Shown here: positions 39,001-44,802 of the stretch, one piece after another
Position numbering within the stretch: position 1 is the stretch's first letter
Layout: each line of letters starts with the position of its first letter
Assembly (NCBI GenBank): GCA_026874595.1
Contig: CM049307.1
Span: 38,486,862 to 38,550,861, forward strand
Direction of reading: 5' to 3'
DNA length: 64,000 bases
From: Sipunculus nudus
Lineage: Eukaryota; Annelida; Sipuncula; Golfingiida; Sipunculidae
Made by a program: the position numbers and the translations under genes
Notes under the pieces: model-generated
Databases searched by the model: none
Told to the model about the DNA's origin: nothing
The model's input: the letters and a program-made list of their open reading frames with translations, nothing else

Positions 39001-40782
39001 GCGCAATGAATGGCTGATGTGCGACGTATGAGAAAGCCCTGATACCACTTGAACCAGATTTAGGTCACATCGGCAAAACACGCACTTTGGTATTTATTAA
39101 GGCAGCGTTAACAATGATCAACACAGGCGTTTTGGGAAAATGCCAAATGCATGGGGAAATCAGATGTATACAGATGTGACAGAAATTAAATAAGGGTTTA
39201 TGCGTCAGATCAGTTGTTCTAGCAACTGATCCACTATACCTGTAATTTAAATAAATGTGATATGAGCGTCCGAGGGATGTCTCGCTTCATGAGTCATTAA
39301 ATGGATAAACGTAAATATTACTGAAGCAGTAATTCAGTTTCACCTAACAGATTTGCTTGTGGATCAAAACTGATCTGAAATTATTGACCCGTTTCTCTGC
39401 ATCCTCTACGGCAATAGTTATGCCTTGATAAGATGATCGTGGCTCGGTTACACTTTTTCACTTTATTTAACAAGGAATATATTGCCCTAATTTCTTTGTA
39501 GTCAAAATAGGTAATTAATAGAAAGACTTTTTTGTTTTTATGTGTTTTTATGAACTTAATCATTTTCTTTATTGCCACATTATACGTGGCTCCTCTGTTT
39601 CACACCATCGCGGCTCCTGGGATCCTACAATGGAGCTCGGACGCCGTGATCTTAATACCTCCGACTCCCAAATCGGCCTTATTGGCGCGAATGCTTTTCT
39701 TTGTAAACCGAGAAGTGAATTGACTTGGGATAAAAAGTCTGGATGCCCCAATTCTATACAGCAGCATCAGTATGATGAGCATTAAGCAAGATATAACCTG
39801 TTCAGTATTAGGAAGGTGAAGACATTTTAATAAATCTTACATGTATTTGAATGTAAAATTCCAAACACGTGACCTCTCGTGGTAAATATGTTAATGTTCC
39901 CGTGACATTTATAATTCTTTAACCTTTACACACCTTGATGAAATGATCAGAAATTTTGTTATCTCTATTTGTCACGGATGGTCAAATATTTTCTAAACTA
40001 GGTTTCTTATGAAAGCAACTCATACCTGTATCATTATTACATAATGTTTCTTCCTGAACATATTTAGGGCATTCAAGAATATCTTGATGCAATTTTTCTC
40101 TCTATGTGTACTACCTGAGCCAGTTTCTAGCTTGGAAGAACTTGATGGCATCAACATGTGGTCTAAAAGTCACTGAACGGGCTTGTTTACCTCAACTTAA
40201 AAAACAGTAAGTAATAAACCTGAGCATAGAGTACTTTATAAACTTATCCACCGCAGTCGTATTTCAGACAACAAGTGAAGCAAGTCTAAAACATTAGAGC
40301 AAAAGAAATATGAATGATTATCTGTGGAATCAAAGCCCCCACTTAAGCTGTAATGTGGTTTTAACCTGGAGCTTTTGCGGAGGAAATCGAAGAACTTCGG
40401 TCGCCATCAGCGGAATTCCTACCTGCCAATATCCTGACTCTGAGAGCTTAAATATTTGGCCTTTTACATGACAATAAGGTCCTCTGCCGCTAAACCGTCC
40501 ACCGTATGGCCTCAATAAGGTCGTAGAGCTGGGTCTGTTAATATTCCTTTATGCTCACTTAAACATGATTACACAATATTCTTAATGTCAAACGACAGAT
40601 TGTGCGAAAGGAATCCACTTATGAGCTTTCATATACCTTGGCCTTTATTGAACTTTACAGGACATGTTTCTTTTCTATTATTGGGTCACAGAGAGTGATG
40701 ACAGAGAGCTTACCTGGACATCCTCGAAATTGGTGAAGAGCGACCCACGTGACGAGGGTGGCGTCTTCCGGAGGTCCGCCAT
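280..40782 (-). CDS. TRPC-family cation channel, 11 coding exons, 3' end outside window
   Basis: Short transient receptor potential channel, a plasma-membrane non-selective, usually Ca2+-permeable channel that in known members acts as a tetramer downstream of phospholipase C. Joining exons 40782-40714, 33555-32905, 18039-17869, 16972-16805, 7879-7618, 6627-6346, 4574-4390, 3186-3068, 2707-2622, 1697-1537 and 486-280 gives 2361 bp, 787 codons, no stop. Domains: ankyrin repeats about 30-160; His/Cys motif H164, C168, C170, C173; linker helices to about 297; pre-S1 about 325-348; S1 365-384; S2 428-451; S3 465-484; S4 548-567; S5 586-612; pore motif LFW 644-646; S6 about 686-709; TRP box EWKFAR 724-729. 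Family members often have 750-1000 residues, so the cytoplasmic C-terminus is missing here. Family assignment is secure; the TRPC subtype is not, so no symbol is given. Exon boundaries are inferred without transcripts. Confidence 0.95.
831..1370 (-). repeat. Tandem dimer of a tRNA-derived SINE-like unit
   Basis: Two direct copies with a period of 251-279 bp; for example CTATCAGAAC-containing segments recur near 969 and 1246, and TCCCTGGGCCACAAAGTTT recurs near 1031 and 1304. On the minus strand each copy carries a B-box-like GGGTTCGAA(T/G)CC segment near 1126-1138 and 871-883. An upstream tRNA-like head is present as well. The copy nearer 860-930 lacks about 27 bp that the other has. The presence of an RNA polymerase III B box points to a SINE, but no family name is assigned. 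Confidence 0.65.
1373..1407. repeat. Short TACTGTATT-type microsatellite
   Basis: About four copies of a 9-bp TACTGTATT unit run directly into the left end of the inverted-repeat element at 1410. The array may have grown from the TACAGTA-like end sequence. Confidence 0.7.
1410..1517. mobile_element. MITE-like element beside the S6 exon donor
   Basis: Left end CAGTAAAACCTCGCAAATAC, preceded by TA, matches the style of pogo/Tc1-type terminal repeats. The right end GCGAGGAATTGCTG pairs with it at 11 of 14 positions when read on the opposite strand. The inside has the complementary ATCACC / GGTGGTCGT segments typical of such short elements. It is about 108 bp, too short for a transposase, so non-autonomous. 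It ends about 19 bp from the exon 10 donor. Confidence 0.6.
1537..1697 (-). CDS. TRPC exon 10: S6 gate helix
   Basis: 161 bp (completes codon 665, residues 666-718), ending in phase 0. Acceptor TTTCTCCAACAG|AGAAAG with a long pyrimidine tract, donor ATCCAA|GTAAGTT. S6 is VEGVGMVLFAMYHVVTNIVL running into INMLIAMMSHSFEDIQ; the NMLIAMM-S-SF pattern is the conserved TRPC lower gate. The first ~18 residues (KDAITGTLPIRNSATSVV) make the pore-to-S6 connection longer than I would expect from TRPC relatives. The exon frame is not the one open on the opposite strand here. Confidence 0.96.
1698..2621. other. TRPC intron 9
   Basis: 924 bp AT-rich intron between pore exon and S6 exon. GT-AG ends fit in phase 1. 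No repeat family or coding sequence was recognised inside it. Confidence 0.85.
2622..2707 (-). CDS. TRPC exon 9: pore helix and selectivity filter
   Basis: 86 bp (completes codon 636, residues 637-664, first base of 665). Acceptor CTTTTTTAG|GTTACA, donor AGTAAAG|GTAAGAA. It encodes LQQTLISLFWSMFGLISMD. The LFW triplet (644-646), followed by S-M-F-G-L, is the TRPC pore motif that shapes the selectivity filter. The exon was found by extending the reading frame from exon 8 and locating the pore motif, because it is too short to stand out as an open frame. Confidence 0.95.
2708..3067. other. TRPC intron 8
   Basis: 360 bp, the shortest intron. It has a GTAAGT donor and a pyrimidine-rich TTTTTTAG acceptor, with a short imperfect CA/GA run near the donor (about 3018-3052). 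Nothing else was seen. Confidence 0.85.
3068..3186 (-). CDS. TRPC exon 8: S5 and turret
   Basis: 119 bp (residues 597-635 plus two bases of 636). Acceptor TTTTACCAG|GTACTT, donor TCAAGG|GTAAGTA. VLFAFMVGLHNLYWYYGS is the second half of S5, matching the family pattern FAFMIG..NLY.YY. The following turret (QTYKINVEGEERRVHASVAFQ) is rich in charged residues. It has no cysteine, so the turret disulfide seen in TRPC4/5 structures is absent in this stretch. Confidence 0.94.
3187..4389. other. TRPC intron 7
   Basis: 1203 bp. It contains a hairpin with perfect 9-bp arms (AGAACCATT at 3786-3794 and AATGGTTCT at 3801-3809) and three related ~75-bp units (4019-4099, 4251-4326, 4326-4394), the last reaching the exon 7 donor. 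No coding sequence was seen. Confidence 0.8.
4019..4394. repeat. Three diverged ~75-bp repeat units running into the exon 7 donor
   Basis: Units at about 4019-4099, 4251-4326 and 4326-4394 share the order ATAACCT / TTAAGGTG / GAACA-CT-AACACT / TTACTAA. The second and third are head to tail. The last unit overlaps the GTAAGT donor of exon 7 (4384-4389 read on the minus strand) and the final exon bases. Confidence 0.6.
4390..4574 (-). CDS. TRPC exon 7: S4 and S4-S5 linker
   Basis: 185 bp (completes codon 535, then residues 536-596). Acceptor TGTGTCGCAG|CTCGC, donor ACATTA|GTAAGTC. The sequence RFDWRQNDPEIVSD leads into S4 (about 548-567, VLSIARTAYLMP). GPLQISLSRMIGDITRF follows and is the strongly conserved TRPC S4-S5 linker with the GPLQISL motif. 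Like other TRPC channels, S4 has only one arginine and lacks the regular charge spacing of voltage sensors. S5 starts at the end (FLVLFTL). Confidence 0.96.
4575..6345. other. TRPC intron 6
   Basis: 1771 bp AT-rich intron between the S3 and S4 exons. It includes a T/G homopolymer stretch near 5558-5578 with about a dozen G. No gene or recognised mobile element. Confidence 0.8.
6346..6627 (-). CDS. TRPC exon 6: end of S2, S3
   Basis: 282 bp, phase 1 to phase 1 (residues 441-534 and one base of 535). Acceptor CTGTTTCAG|GGCTG, donor GCAT|GTGAGT. It reads GLLWIECKKIY, the conserved end of S2 (compare the family pattern W.EC.EIW). It continues to YLLDLHNFIDFAVLSLYLAS, which is the S2-S3 linker and S3 with the characteristic N-x-x-D pair. 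The S3-S4 segment that follows is long and polar. The donor choice keeps the frame and gives serine 535 before RFDWRQNDPEIV. Confidence 0.95.
6989..7058. repeat. (AT)n microsatellite
   Basis: About 70 bp of nearly pure AT/TA dinucleotides with a few AAA interruptions at the left side. Confidence 0.97.
7059..7173. repeat. Near-perfect 38-bp inverted repeat (hairpin)
   Basis: Left arm 7059-7096 (begins TGCTTAGGTATGTGATGAAT) and right arm 7136-7173 pair at 36 of 38 positions around a 39-base loop. The loop contains a duplicated GTGACTGAAT. It lies directly against the (AT)n array on its left side. It may be a short foldback element; no family is assigned. Confidence 0.85.
7248..7289. repeat. 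(AT)n microsatellite
   Basis: About 42 bp of uninterrupted TA dinucleotides, right of the inverted repeat. Confidence 0.97.
7618..7879 (-). CDS. TRPC exon 5: S1, extracellular loop, start of S2
   Basis: 262 bp (residues 354-440 plus one base of codon 441). Acceptor GGTTACAG|ATTGGT, donor ATTGTAG|GTAAGTG. S1 is about residues 365-384 (FITHTLSHFSFLILLAAATF). The S1-S2 loop contains NNTT at about 394-397, giving two overlapping N-glycosylation sequons on the expected extracellular face. S2 begins near ITNVQLCLVFWIVG at the end. The codon for glycine 441 is split across the intron (phase 1) and completes correctly with exon 6. Confidence 0.96.
8829..8906. repeat. Two-copy tandem repeat, 39 bp
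   Basis: CATGGGATAATAAAGTTTGT starts at 8829 and again at 8868; the rest of the unit is similar but diverged. Confidence 0.85.
10535..11765. repeat. Composite interspersed repeat with internal ~340-bp tandem units
   Basis: It begins TTTTTAGCTCGCCGGAACAA with a small foldback (AGCTCGCC...GGAGAGCT), then a GTCGGCGTCGTCGGCTTCGT stretch. This arrangement is very common in bivalve genomes. Inside, a unit containing ATAACTCG ... CTTA-C-TATTGCTTTCA recurs at 10641, 10990 and 11324 (periods 349 and 334). A second ~143-bp pair follows (11478 and 11621, TATAATATCTC...GGTCAGAGGTCA). No coding capacity; class unknown. Confidence 0.6.
11372..11492. repeat. (CTAT)n then (AT)n microsatellite
   Basis: An irregular CTAT/CTATCCAT run passes into about 60 bp of AT dinucleotides with a few AAT interruptions. 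It lies inside the composite repeat. Confidence 0.95.
12573..12707 (+). other. Small unexplained ORF in a GC-rich intronic block
   Basis: ATG at 12573 opens a 44-codon frame starting MNSEDSQGQRLDESPPSEKS and ending LWASFDRI before TGA. It lies antisense to the TRPC intron in a block (12390-12880) clearly richer in G+C than its surroundings. The peptide is hydrophilic and resembles no family I recognise. A chance open frame is the more likely explanation, and no splice or promoter evidence supports it as a gene. Confidence 0.15.
12757..12864. repeat. Inverted repeat in the GC-rich block
   Basis: TTCAGTACCCGGGCTAG (12757-12773) and CTAGCCCGGAACTGAG (12849-12864) are imperfect reverse complements around a ~75-base loop. 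Confidence 0.5.
13021..13413. repeat. Tandem duplication, ~203-bp unit, high identity
   Basis: The unit starting TGATATAGTT at 13021 is repeated from 13224. Long stretches are identical (for example from CTATACACTG at 13081 and 13283), with only scattered substitutions to about 13413. Each unit also has an internal TTTAAGCTCATCTATA doublet. The low divergence points to a recent event. Confidence 0.95.
16805..16972 (-). CDS. TRPC exon 4: pre-S1 region
   Basis: 168 bp, 56 codons (residues 298-353), phase 0. Acceptor TTTTCCAG|TTTGTT, donor TCCAAG|GTCAGG. It begins FVAHPNCQQLLTNIWY, a nearly invariant TRPC sequence. It then carries a hydrophobic stretch (LLLGLVFIPMMPFLCVAYLF, about residues 329-348) corresponding to the pre-S1 elbow that enters the membrane from the cytoplasmic side. 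It ends SPDSK and joins to IGNALRCPAAKF of exon 5, as in relatives where a short basic/Cys segment precedes S1. Confidence 0.96.
16973..17868. other. TRPC intron 3
   Basis: 896 bp intron between linker and pre-S1 exons. AT-rich; no repeat family or coding sequence recognised. Confidence 0.85.
17869..18039 (-). CDS. TRPC exon 3: linker helices
   Basis: 171 bp, 57 codons (residues 241-297), phase 0 at both ends. Acceptor TTTACAG|AATGAG, donor AAAAAG|GTTTAA. It starts NEYLSLVEKCMDFACELMDLC and continues CRGTQEVEAVL, then ARLRMAIEYEEKK. These match the helical linker joining ankyrin repeats to the membrane domain in TRPC proteins, where the family has a similar CKDF..DLCR.TEEVEA pattern. It joins residue for residue to exon 4 (FVAHPNCQQ). 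The donor is weaker than the others (GTTTAA rather than GTAAGT), but reading frame and homology leave little alternative. Confidence 0.95.
20155..20900. repeat. TTTCTGCC-rich clusters, possible ends of one element
   Basis: TTCTGCC occurs repeatedly at 20176-20262, and TTCTGCC / GGCAGAA at 20818-20873. The two clusters, about 600 bp apart, could be the two ends of one degraded non-autonomous element. The pairing is too weak to set borders. Confidence 0.35.
20455..20472. repeat. G18 homopolymer
   Basis: 18 consecutive G on the + strand, in intron 2. Confidence 0.95.
22145..22193. repeat. (AT)n microsatellite
   Basis: About 48 bp of pure AT dinucleotides in intron 2. Confidence 0.97.
24018..24235. 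mobile_element. MITE-like element, copy A
   Basis: The same element family as 29169-29356, more diverged: ATGCATCCAGG near the left, then an AAAAAAGGTC, AGGCCG, CTGAAACCCTT, G-run, CCGAACCCCCT order identical to copy B. It ends near CACTTCTGCAC. It has a run of about ten G near 24180 and no coding capacity. Confidence 0.6.
24300..24333. repeat. (GA)n tract
   Basis: Imperfect GA repeat of about 34 bp. A CT-rich counterpart lies at about 23900-23920. Confidence 0.9.
24563..24597. repeat. Short inverted repeat
   Basis: AGCCGGAAC and GTTCCGGCT form perfect 9-bp arms around a ~17-base loop, inside a segment resembling the inner part of a degraded inverted-repeat element. Confidence 0.5.
28580..28642. 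repeat. Compound (AT)n(GT)n microsatellite
   Basis: About 32 bp AT followed by about 30 bp GT dinucleotides. Confidence 0.97.
29169..29356. mobile_element. MITE-like element, copy B
   Basis: The left end CAGGGGCGGATCC pairs with the right end GGATCTGCTTCTG at 10 of 13 positions as an inverted terminal repeat. The inside has a G run and, near the right, a C19 run (29325-29343). At 188 bp it has no coding capacity. The order of internal motifs matches copy A at 24018-24235. Confidence 0.7.
29962..30027. repeat. (AT)n microsatellite
   Basis: About 66 bp of pure AT dinucleotides. Confidence 0.97.
32905..33555 (-). CDS. TRPC exon 2: ankyrin repeats and His/Cys linker motif
   Basis: 651 bp, 217 codons (residues 24-240), phase 0 at both ends. 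Acceptor TTTTAG|TTGACG, donor TTCAAG|GTAGGT. The protein begins LTDEERVYLNAAALGD and contains the family hallmark NVNCVDYMGRNALHLAV, so the ankyrin repeat domain is nearly complete in this exon. Further on, HPISCQCNDC (H164, C168, C170, C173) matches the conserved TRPC motif shown to bind zinc in structures of mammalian TRPC4/5. It is followed by SRSRLNAYRALASPAYMALSS, the signature of the TRP_2 domain. The exon ends in the linker-helix segment EKEFK. The TTG at its first position encodes leucine after splicing and is not a start codon. Confidence 0.97.
33541..33770. repeat. Three-copy repeat spanning the exon 2 acceptor
   Basis: CCTCGTCCGTCAACTAAAAC at the exon 2 acceptor (33543-33562) recurs as TCTTCGTCCGTCGACTAAAA (33633-33652) and TTCTTCGTCCTTCAACTAAA (33693-33712). 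Each is followed by a version of ACGATGTACTAGAGATTGTA (33602, 33662, about 33742). Read on the minus strand, the two extra copies repeat a TTTAG acceptor-like sequence plus the first exon codons. Confidence 0.85.
36111..36488. repeat. Duplicated block X, copy 1
   Basis: Matches 37271-37680 along its length: CATCCCACAGAA, CCCGGGATCAACA, TAGCCCTAATC, GTGTACTGTGGCCCGT and GAAATTCAACAAT appear in the same order, with substitutions and small indels. Confidence 0.85.
36548..37055. mobile_element. Insertion (~0.5 kb) present in only one duplicate
   Basis: Between block X and block Y, copy 1 has ~573 bp where copy 2 has ~70 bp. The extra DNA includes GTGGAGGAAACCGGAGGACC and a TGGGATCGAACCCCGGT B-box-like motif (about 36899-36915) followed by a G run. 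These motifs look like those of a widespread invertebrate interspersed repeat. Exact ends are not defined. Confidence 0.45.
37062..37245. repeat. Duplicated block Y, copy 1
   Basis: AAATGATTATCCGCG...ATAGGATAA, GATCAAATTAA-CGTCC, ATCGCAGG and the T/C-rich end recur in the same order at 37751-37930 (period 689). Confidence 0.85.
37271..37680. repeat. Duplicated block X, copy 2
   Basis: Second copy of 36111-36488, about 1.17-1.19 kb downstream. It carries an expanded C run (37299-37311) where copy 1 has CCCCC. Confidence 0.85.
37751..37930. repeat. Duplicated block Y, copy 2
   Basis: Second copy of 37062-37245, separated from block X copy 2 by only ~70 bp. Confidence 0.85.
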
Positions 40783-40795
40783 GTTGACCTGAGGC
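40714..40795 (-). CDS. TRPC exon 1: start codon and N-terminus (23 codons)
   Basis: On the minus strand a T-rich tract ending in CAG precedes 40795, and the donor CAG|GTAAGC follows 40714. The ATG at 40782-40780 has a strong animal start context (AACATGGCG). The 23 codons (residues 1-23, starting MADLRKTPPSS and ending FEDVQ) join in phase 0 to LTDEERVYLN of the ankyrin exon, the usual beginning of the TRPC conserved core. The 13 bases before ATG would be 5' UTR, so at least one non-coding exon should lie at higher coordinates. The exon stays open upstream of ATG, so an earlier start in another exon cannot be fully excluded, but the context favours this one. Confidence 0.85.
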
Positions 40796-41645
40796 CTGAA
40801 AAAAAATACAGGAGAATAAATGCTTTATATCTACTCAAATATCTCAAATCTGGTTAAAAATGTAATGTTGGAATCATATGCCTCAGTATATTATACCCAT
40901 CTATCATTAACATCATGTATAAGGCGAGCCTGATCTGCGCGACAAAGTGGGTGCATGATAATTGTTTTCTTTTGTGTGTCATTACTGTGTGTGCAATTTA
41001 AAATGTTGGTATAGGCCTATTATAAAAACATAATACAATATAATGTTCATCCATACACTACCGCCATATGACAATGTAGCTTTCCAACTCAAACGGTAGA
41101 CAGCGGATAAACAATATCTGAAATAATTAAGGCATTAAGCTGCGAGAGGGTCGGGAATCTTTCTGACCATATCATGTGGACTTTAACGATGTTTAAAGAC
41201 TTAGTTCGCTGTTTATACAAAATGAGTCCCCCAACCCGTGCTTAATCGGGAATTAGGATGACTCGGCAGTATTCACCATGGTATTTGTAATGGTGCCAAC
41301 AAAAACGACAGTTATCTTGAAAGGTCATACAGAGAAATACTGCTTTTGAGTCGAGCTTTTCCCAGTCATTTTTAATGTATATTATGGTCCGTAAACATTT
41401 ATGGTTTGATACTACGTAGCGCTTCGTAAAATTTTAGTGATAAATGACAAAACACAAGACCGAACCAACTACGAACCACCTACGGACCGGCGGCTTAACA
41501 CCTGCGAAATGGCCGCGGAATCATCGACCCGTAATCATAAGAAACCTCTACCGAGGAATATATACCTGTATTCAACGAACCCCCACAGGCCGTCTATAAT
41601 CACTAGGTAGCTGTTCTTGGGAGGGGCATCGATAGTTGTATTAAT

Positions 41646-41668
41646 GGGGGGGGGGGGGGGGGGGGGGG
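41646..41668. repeat. G23 homopolymer
   Basis: 23 consecutive G on the + strand, about 0.9 kb upstream of the TRPC start exon. Confidence 0.97.
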
Positions 41669-41913
41669 TGTGAAGGTATTGATAATTCGTGAACGAGCGA
41701 TTTGACAGAAATTAATTAGAAAATATTCCAAGCTTCATGCTTTGTCATCATGGGTCATCAGGCTTCGTAGAGCAAAATCGTACTAATAAGCTGGGAAGTC
41801 TTGGAAAGCTCGCGATCATTCTTGGTGTGAAATAGAGCCATGAATAACCACGCGTATGAACACGACCTTTGCACATTACTTCGCCACAACACCTACAAGA
41901 ACCATTTATCGTA

Positions 41914-41985
41914 TGACGTAAAACGACGCGGAAGTACGCGGGCATGATGTTAGATTTCTTTACGTTAGTTGCGTTCTGATTGGTC
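41914..41985 (-). promoter_or_regulatory. Candidate TRPC promoter elements (CCAAT box and CRE)
   Basis: On the minus strand, GACCAATCAG (41985-41976) is a full CCAAT-box match. TTACGTCA (41921-41914), about 55 bp downstream, is a cAMP-response-element match. Between them is ACTTCCGCG, an ETS-like core. The surrounding 41870-42035 is GC- and CpG-richer than flanking DNA and lies 1.1-1.2 kb upstream of the start-codon exon in the right orientation. No TATA box was found, and the start site and first splice donor are not fixed. Confidence 0.35.
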
Positions 41986-42457
41986 TGATTAGATTCTTGG
42001 CTCTGTGCCAACCGCCTGGTGGGAAAAAACTGCAAACCCAGCTAAAGCAAGCAGTGGTAAATCAAAAGGAGAATGCAGCGTATAACCATTGTGTAAGGAG
42101 TCGATAAGTCGACTGAGCCAGTCTAACACGACTGACACCTCTTAGCATTTGGATCTAAATTTCTTCGTAATAAGAACGGCGATTTAGAATGAAACCGGAT
42201 GGCAAGAGATGCGATTTGTTATGAATTCCCATTGCTCACGTTCAACAAAATGGATGCAAAATATAAGACAAAAATAATCCTCAGTTGAACTGATATACTA
42301 ATATTTTTATTCTAATCCGTTATTCTAACTTATTTTCAAATCCTAGTACATTCTATTAATACATACGCTTATACATAAATCAATGATCATAGTACAGACT
42401 GGTGAGGTACGATCTAAATAAATACCACGGTACCGGGACAGACGGTACCAAGCCAAC

Positions 42458-42475
42458 ATATATATATATATATAT
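42458..42475. repeat. Short (AT)n repeat
   Basis: About 18 bp of AT dinucleotides after a GGTACC doublet. Confidence 0.85.
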
Positions 42476-43754
42476 TTCAATCTGGACTACTCCGGTACAC
42501 GATAACATTATGCTCTTTGGCAATAAATGATACATTGAATGAAGCCCAGTTCATACTTGCGATAAACAAAGCTGGTTTTTATTTTCACGATGCAAGTCCT
42601 CTTAATGCCCTCCTCAACTTTAAAGCTGTTCTGGTGTTAGAACGTCATTTTAAAGTATAACTTCGAGCAGTAGCTCTGTCTCCTTTAAATTCCGAAACCT
42701 ACAAATTCAAACAATATTATGGAAGCATGTGAGGCTTTTGTCGCTCTGAGTTCACAACATAATTTTAGTGGTTTTCATGGTATATTTCCATTTTATGTTT
42801 CTTAAAGCGTGTCGCAGCAGTTGATCAACAGTACCCTGTGACCTATATTATCATATATCCAATACTTTGGATCTGTCTGTGTTTTATCATTTTATATCCA
42901 CATCTAACAGGTTATTCTTGCTTCTAACCCGTAGCGTGCTTCTGGTGAATGATGTCTTGAATAATGTTGAACAATTATATATAACTAAATATCTCTATTA
43001 AAAAAAGTCAATTGTGGCAAAATATTCGGCCATAACCTTGGTCACATTGGAGCGGTAAAAGCACTGGAGGCTCTTTAAGATTGAGTATAAACAGATTTTC
43101 CCTTACAAACCTAGTTCAGTTTATTTTCCCCACATAAAATTAGCTCCAAATTGGCAATTTATGACAATTCGATGGTTTAATTTATATGCTAATTAAATTA
43201 ATATCTCGTTTTTCAACTCAGTGTTTGCAGTGCGAAATTTTCCAACACTATTTGTAATCAGTTGGTAATATAATTAGGCACCTTGACGACACAGGATAAA
43301 TAGTATACCTCTGGAGTCATGATCCTGTTAGGATTTACACCATATCTGAAATCATTTTCGGGGTCGTACTGTTTATGTATCGACGTGGAATATTTAAAAA
43401 CATTCTGAAATATAACGTTTTCTATTTAATATTTGAGCAAAATAATGATTAAAATTGCAGACCGACTGGTATTAACTGCCCAGTTTAAAGAATTTGAACG
43501 TAAATGAAGATAAGTTGAATGTACGTTCAACCATTAAAGATTTAAAATCTTTGTCCCATATTGGAGTGTTCCGACTTTGTATACCCTGACATGAATCGGT
43601 TCCCATAGTTGTTACTCATATTTATATTGAAATTCTTTCTATCACCATACCGTACTCCAAGCAAACATTTGGGTTCGGTTCTTTCCACAGTTACAATATA
43701 TTTTTTAATAACCAGAGTAAAATCATCTTGGGATAGGGACAGAAATGAACTCTA

Positions 43755-43850
43755 CATGGGACAGGGATGGCCTGGTGATTAAGGTGTTTGAATAACAGCT
43801 GACGGTCCCCGGTTTGAATCCCGCCAGAAGTTGAAAAGCAAAATACTAAA
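43755..43850 (+). mobile_element. tRNA-derived SINE head
   Basis: TGGCCTGGTGATTAAGGTGT carries an A-box-like TGGTGATTAAGG. About 40 bp later, GGTTTGAATCCCG is a good B box. No acceptor-stem pairing or CCA context marks it as a working tRNA gene, so a SINE head is more likely. The 3' border is not visible. Confidence 0.55.
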
Positions 43851-44383
43851 AAGCCAATTGAACTTCAGAGAACCACTCTTGATTTAATCGACAGATTTAA
43901 TATGACTTCTTGATAATTTATGACCCCATGTGTTTATTTATGAAAATAGAAGGCTTAGTAAAAACAAATATTCCGTATACATAACATATAAGATTTTCGT
44001 CCTCATTTAATAGACCTTATTCCACAAGCCATGGATTTATCATTCAAGTTAAATGCATAGAGAAGTGAAGATACAGAACATAAAAGAATATATCTACAGA
44101 ATATATCTAAATATTAGACTATTACATATTTTAGGTATACAGCACTTTGAAAAAGAGGTTCTTTATTTCTTTTCTCATCTTGTCTGCTAAACGGCTTGTT
44201 TTATGTTTTCTTCGACATATCATATTACATTAACTCAATATCCACAATATTACATATTTACAAAATGTCAATCTTCCGTTTTGGAAAATGCATATAGTTG
44301 AGGAAATATTCAAAAACAAAAGATCAGATTTTACTGATGAGGAGTCATTTAACTTGTCCTTTGGACATGATGGAACACACGGT

Positions 44384-44780
44384 CACGTGATCTTAGACCG
44401 CGATCAAACGAGGAGCAACATGTCATGAGGCCAAAATTTCCGGTCAAACATCAAACTGAGCGATCACATGATCTTAACATCCGATGGGACAGGTAAACAT
44501 ACTTGTCATGTGATCCCAGACCCCTAGGATATTACCACTGGTCACGAGATACTTGACTCAATGACATTTCGTAAACTGTACCGGGTAACCGACCTTATAT
44601 TCGTTGAAAACTGACCGCACATTTCGCAGGCACCATTAAAACAAAACTGGTTCCATGATTCCAGATATATATAGGTCACGTGACAAGTCTGCTTTTGCTC
44701 TTGGTCACGGGAATTAAATATCACAGACAGTGTCAAAACAAAACTGGTTGCATGTTTATAGATATACAAGGTCACGTGAC
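44384..44780. promoter_or_regulatory. Cluster of CACGTG-type (E-box/CLEAR-like) motifs
   Basis: TCACGTGA at 44383-44390, TCACATGA near 44464, TCATGTGA near 44505, then GTCACGTGAC at about 44675-44684 and 44771-44780. Five 8-bp near-palindromes in 400 bp is dense for AT-rich DNA. The last two lie in a direct repeat, so they are not independent. Function as bHLH binding sites is only inferred. Confidence 0.35.
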
Positions 44781-44802
44781 ATGTCTGCTCGTGCTCTTTC
44801 CA
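44636..44802. repeat. Two-copy direct repeat containing GGTCACGTGAC
   Basis: AAACAAAACTGGTT-CATG ... AGATATA ... AGGTCACGTGACA-GTCTGCT occurs at about 44638-44694 and 44734-44790 (period 96). The copies are similar at the ends and diverged between. Confidence 0.8.

Larger units (their letters stand above)
33556..40713. other. TRPC intron 1 (between start-codon exon and ankyrin exon)
   Basis: 7.2 kb intron. It contains the exon 2 acceptor repeat, an (AT)n stretch near 34917-34940, and a duplicated two-block region with an insertion (36111-37930). Homopolymers near 36947-36959 (G) and 37299-37311 (C) are also present. A 115-codon open frame at 35768-36115 (+) is basic and unrecognised, and no evidence supports it as a gene. 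Confidence 0.75.

Noticed and set aside
40328-40520. Further copy of the GGAGGAAACCGG-type repeat seen at 36.8 kb
   Set aside because: GCGGAGGAAATCGAAGAAC is suggestive, but the remaining similarity is too weak to claim by eye.
43755-43830. tRNA gene
   Set aside because: A and B boxes are present, but the stems do not pair into a full cloverleaf; a SINE head fits better.
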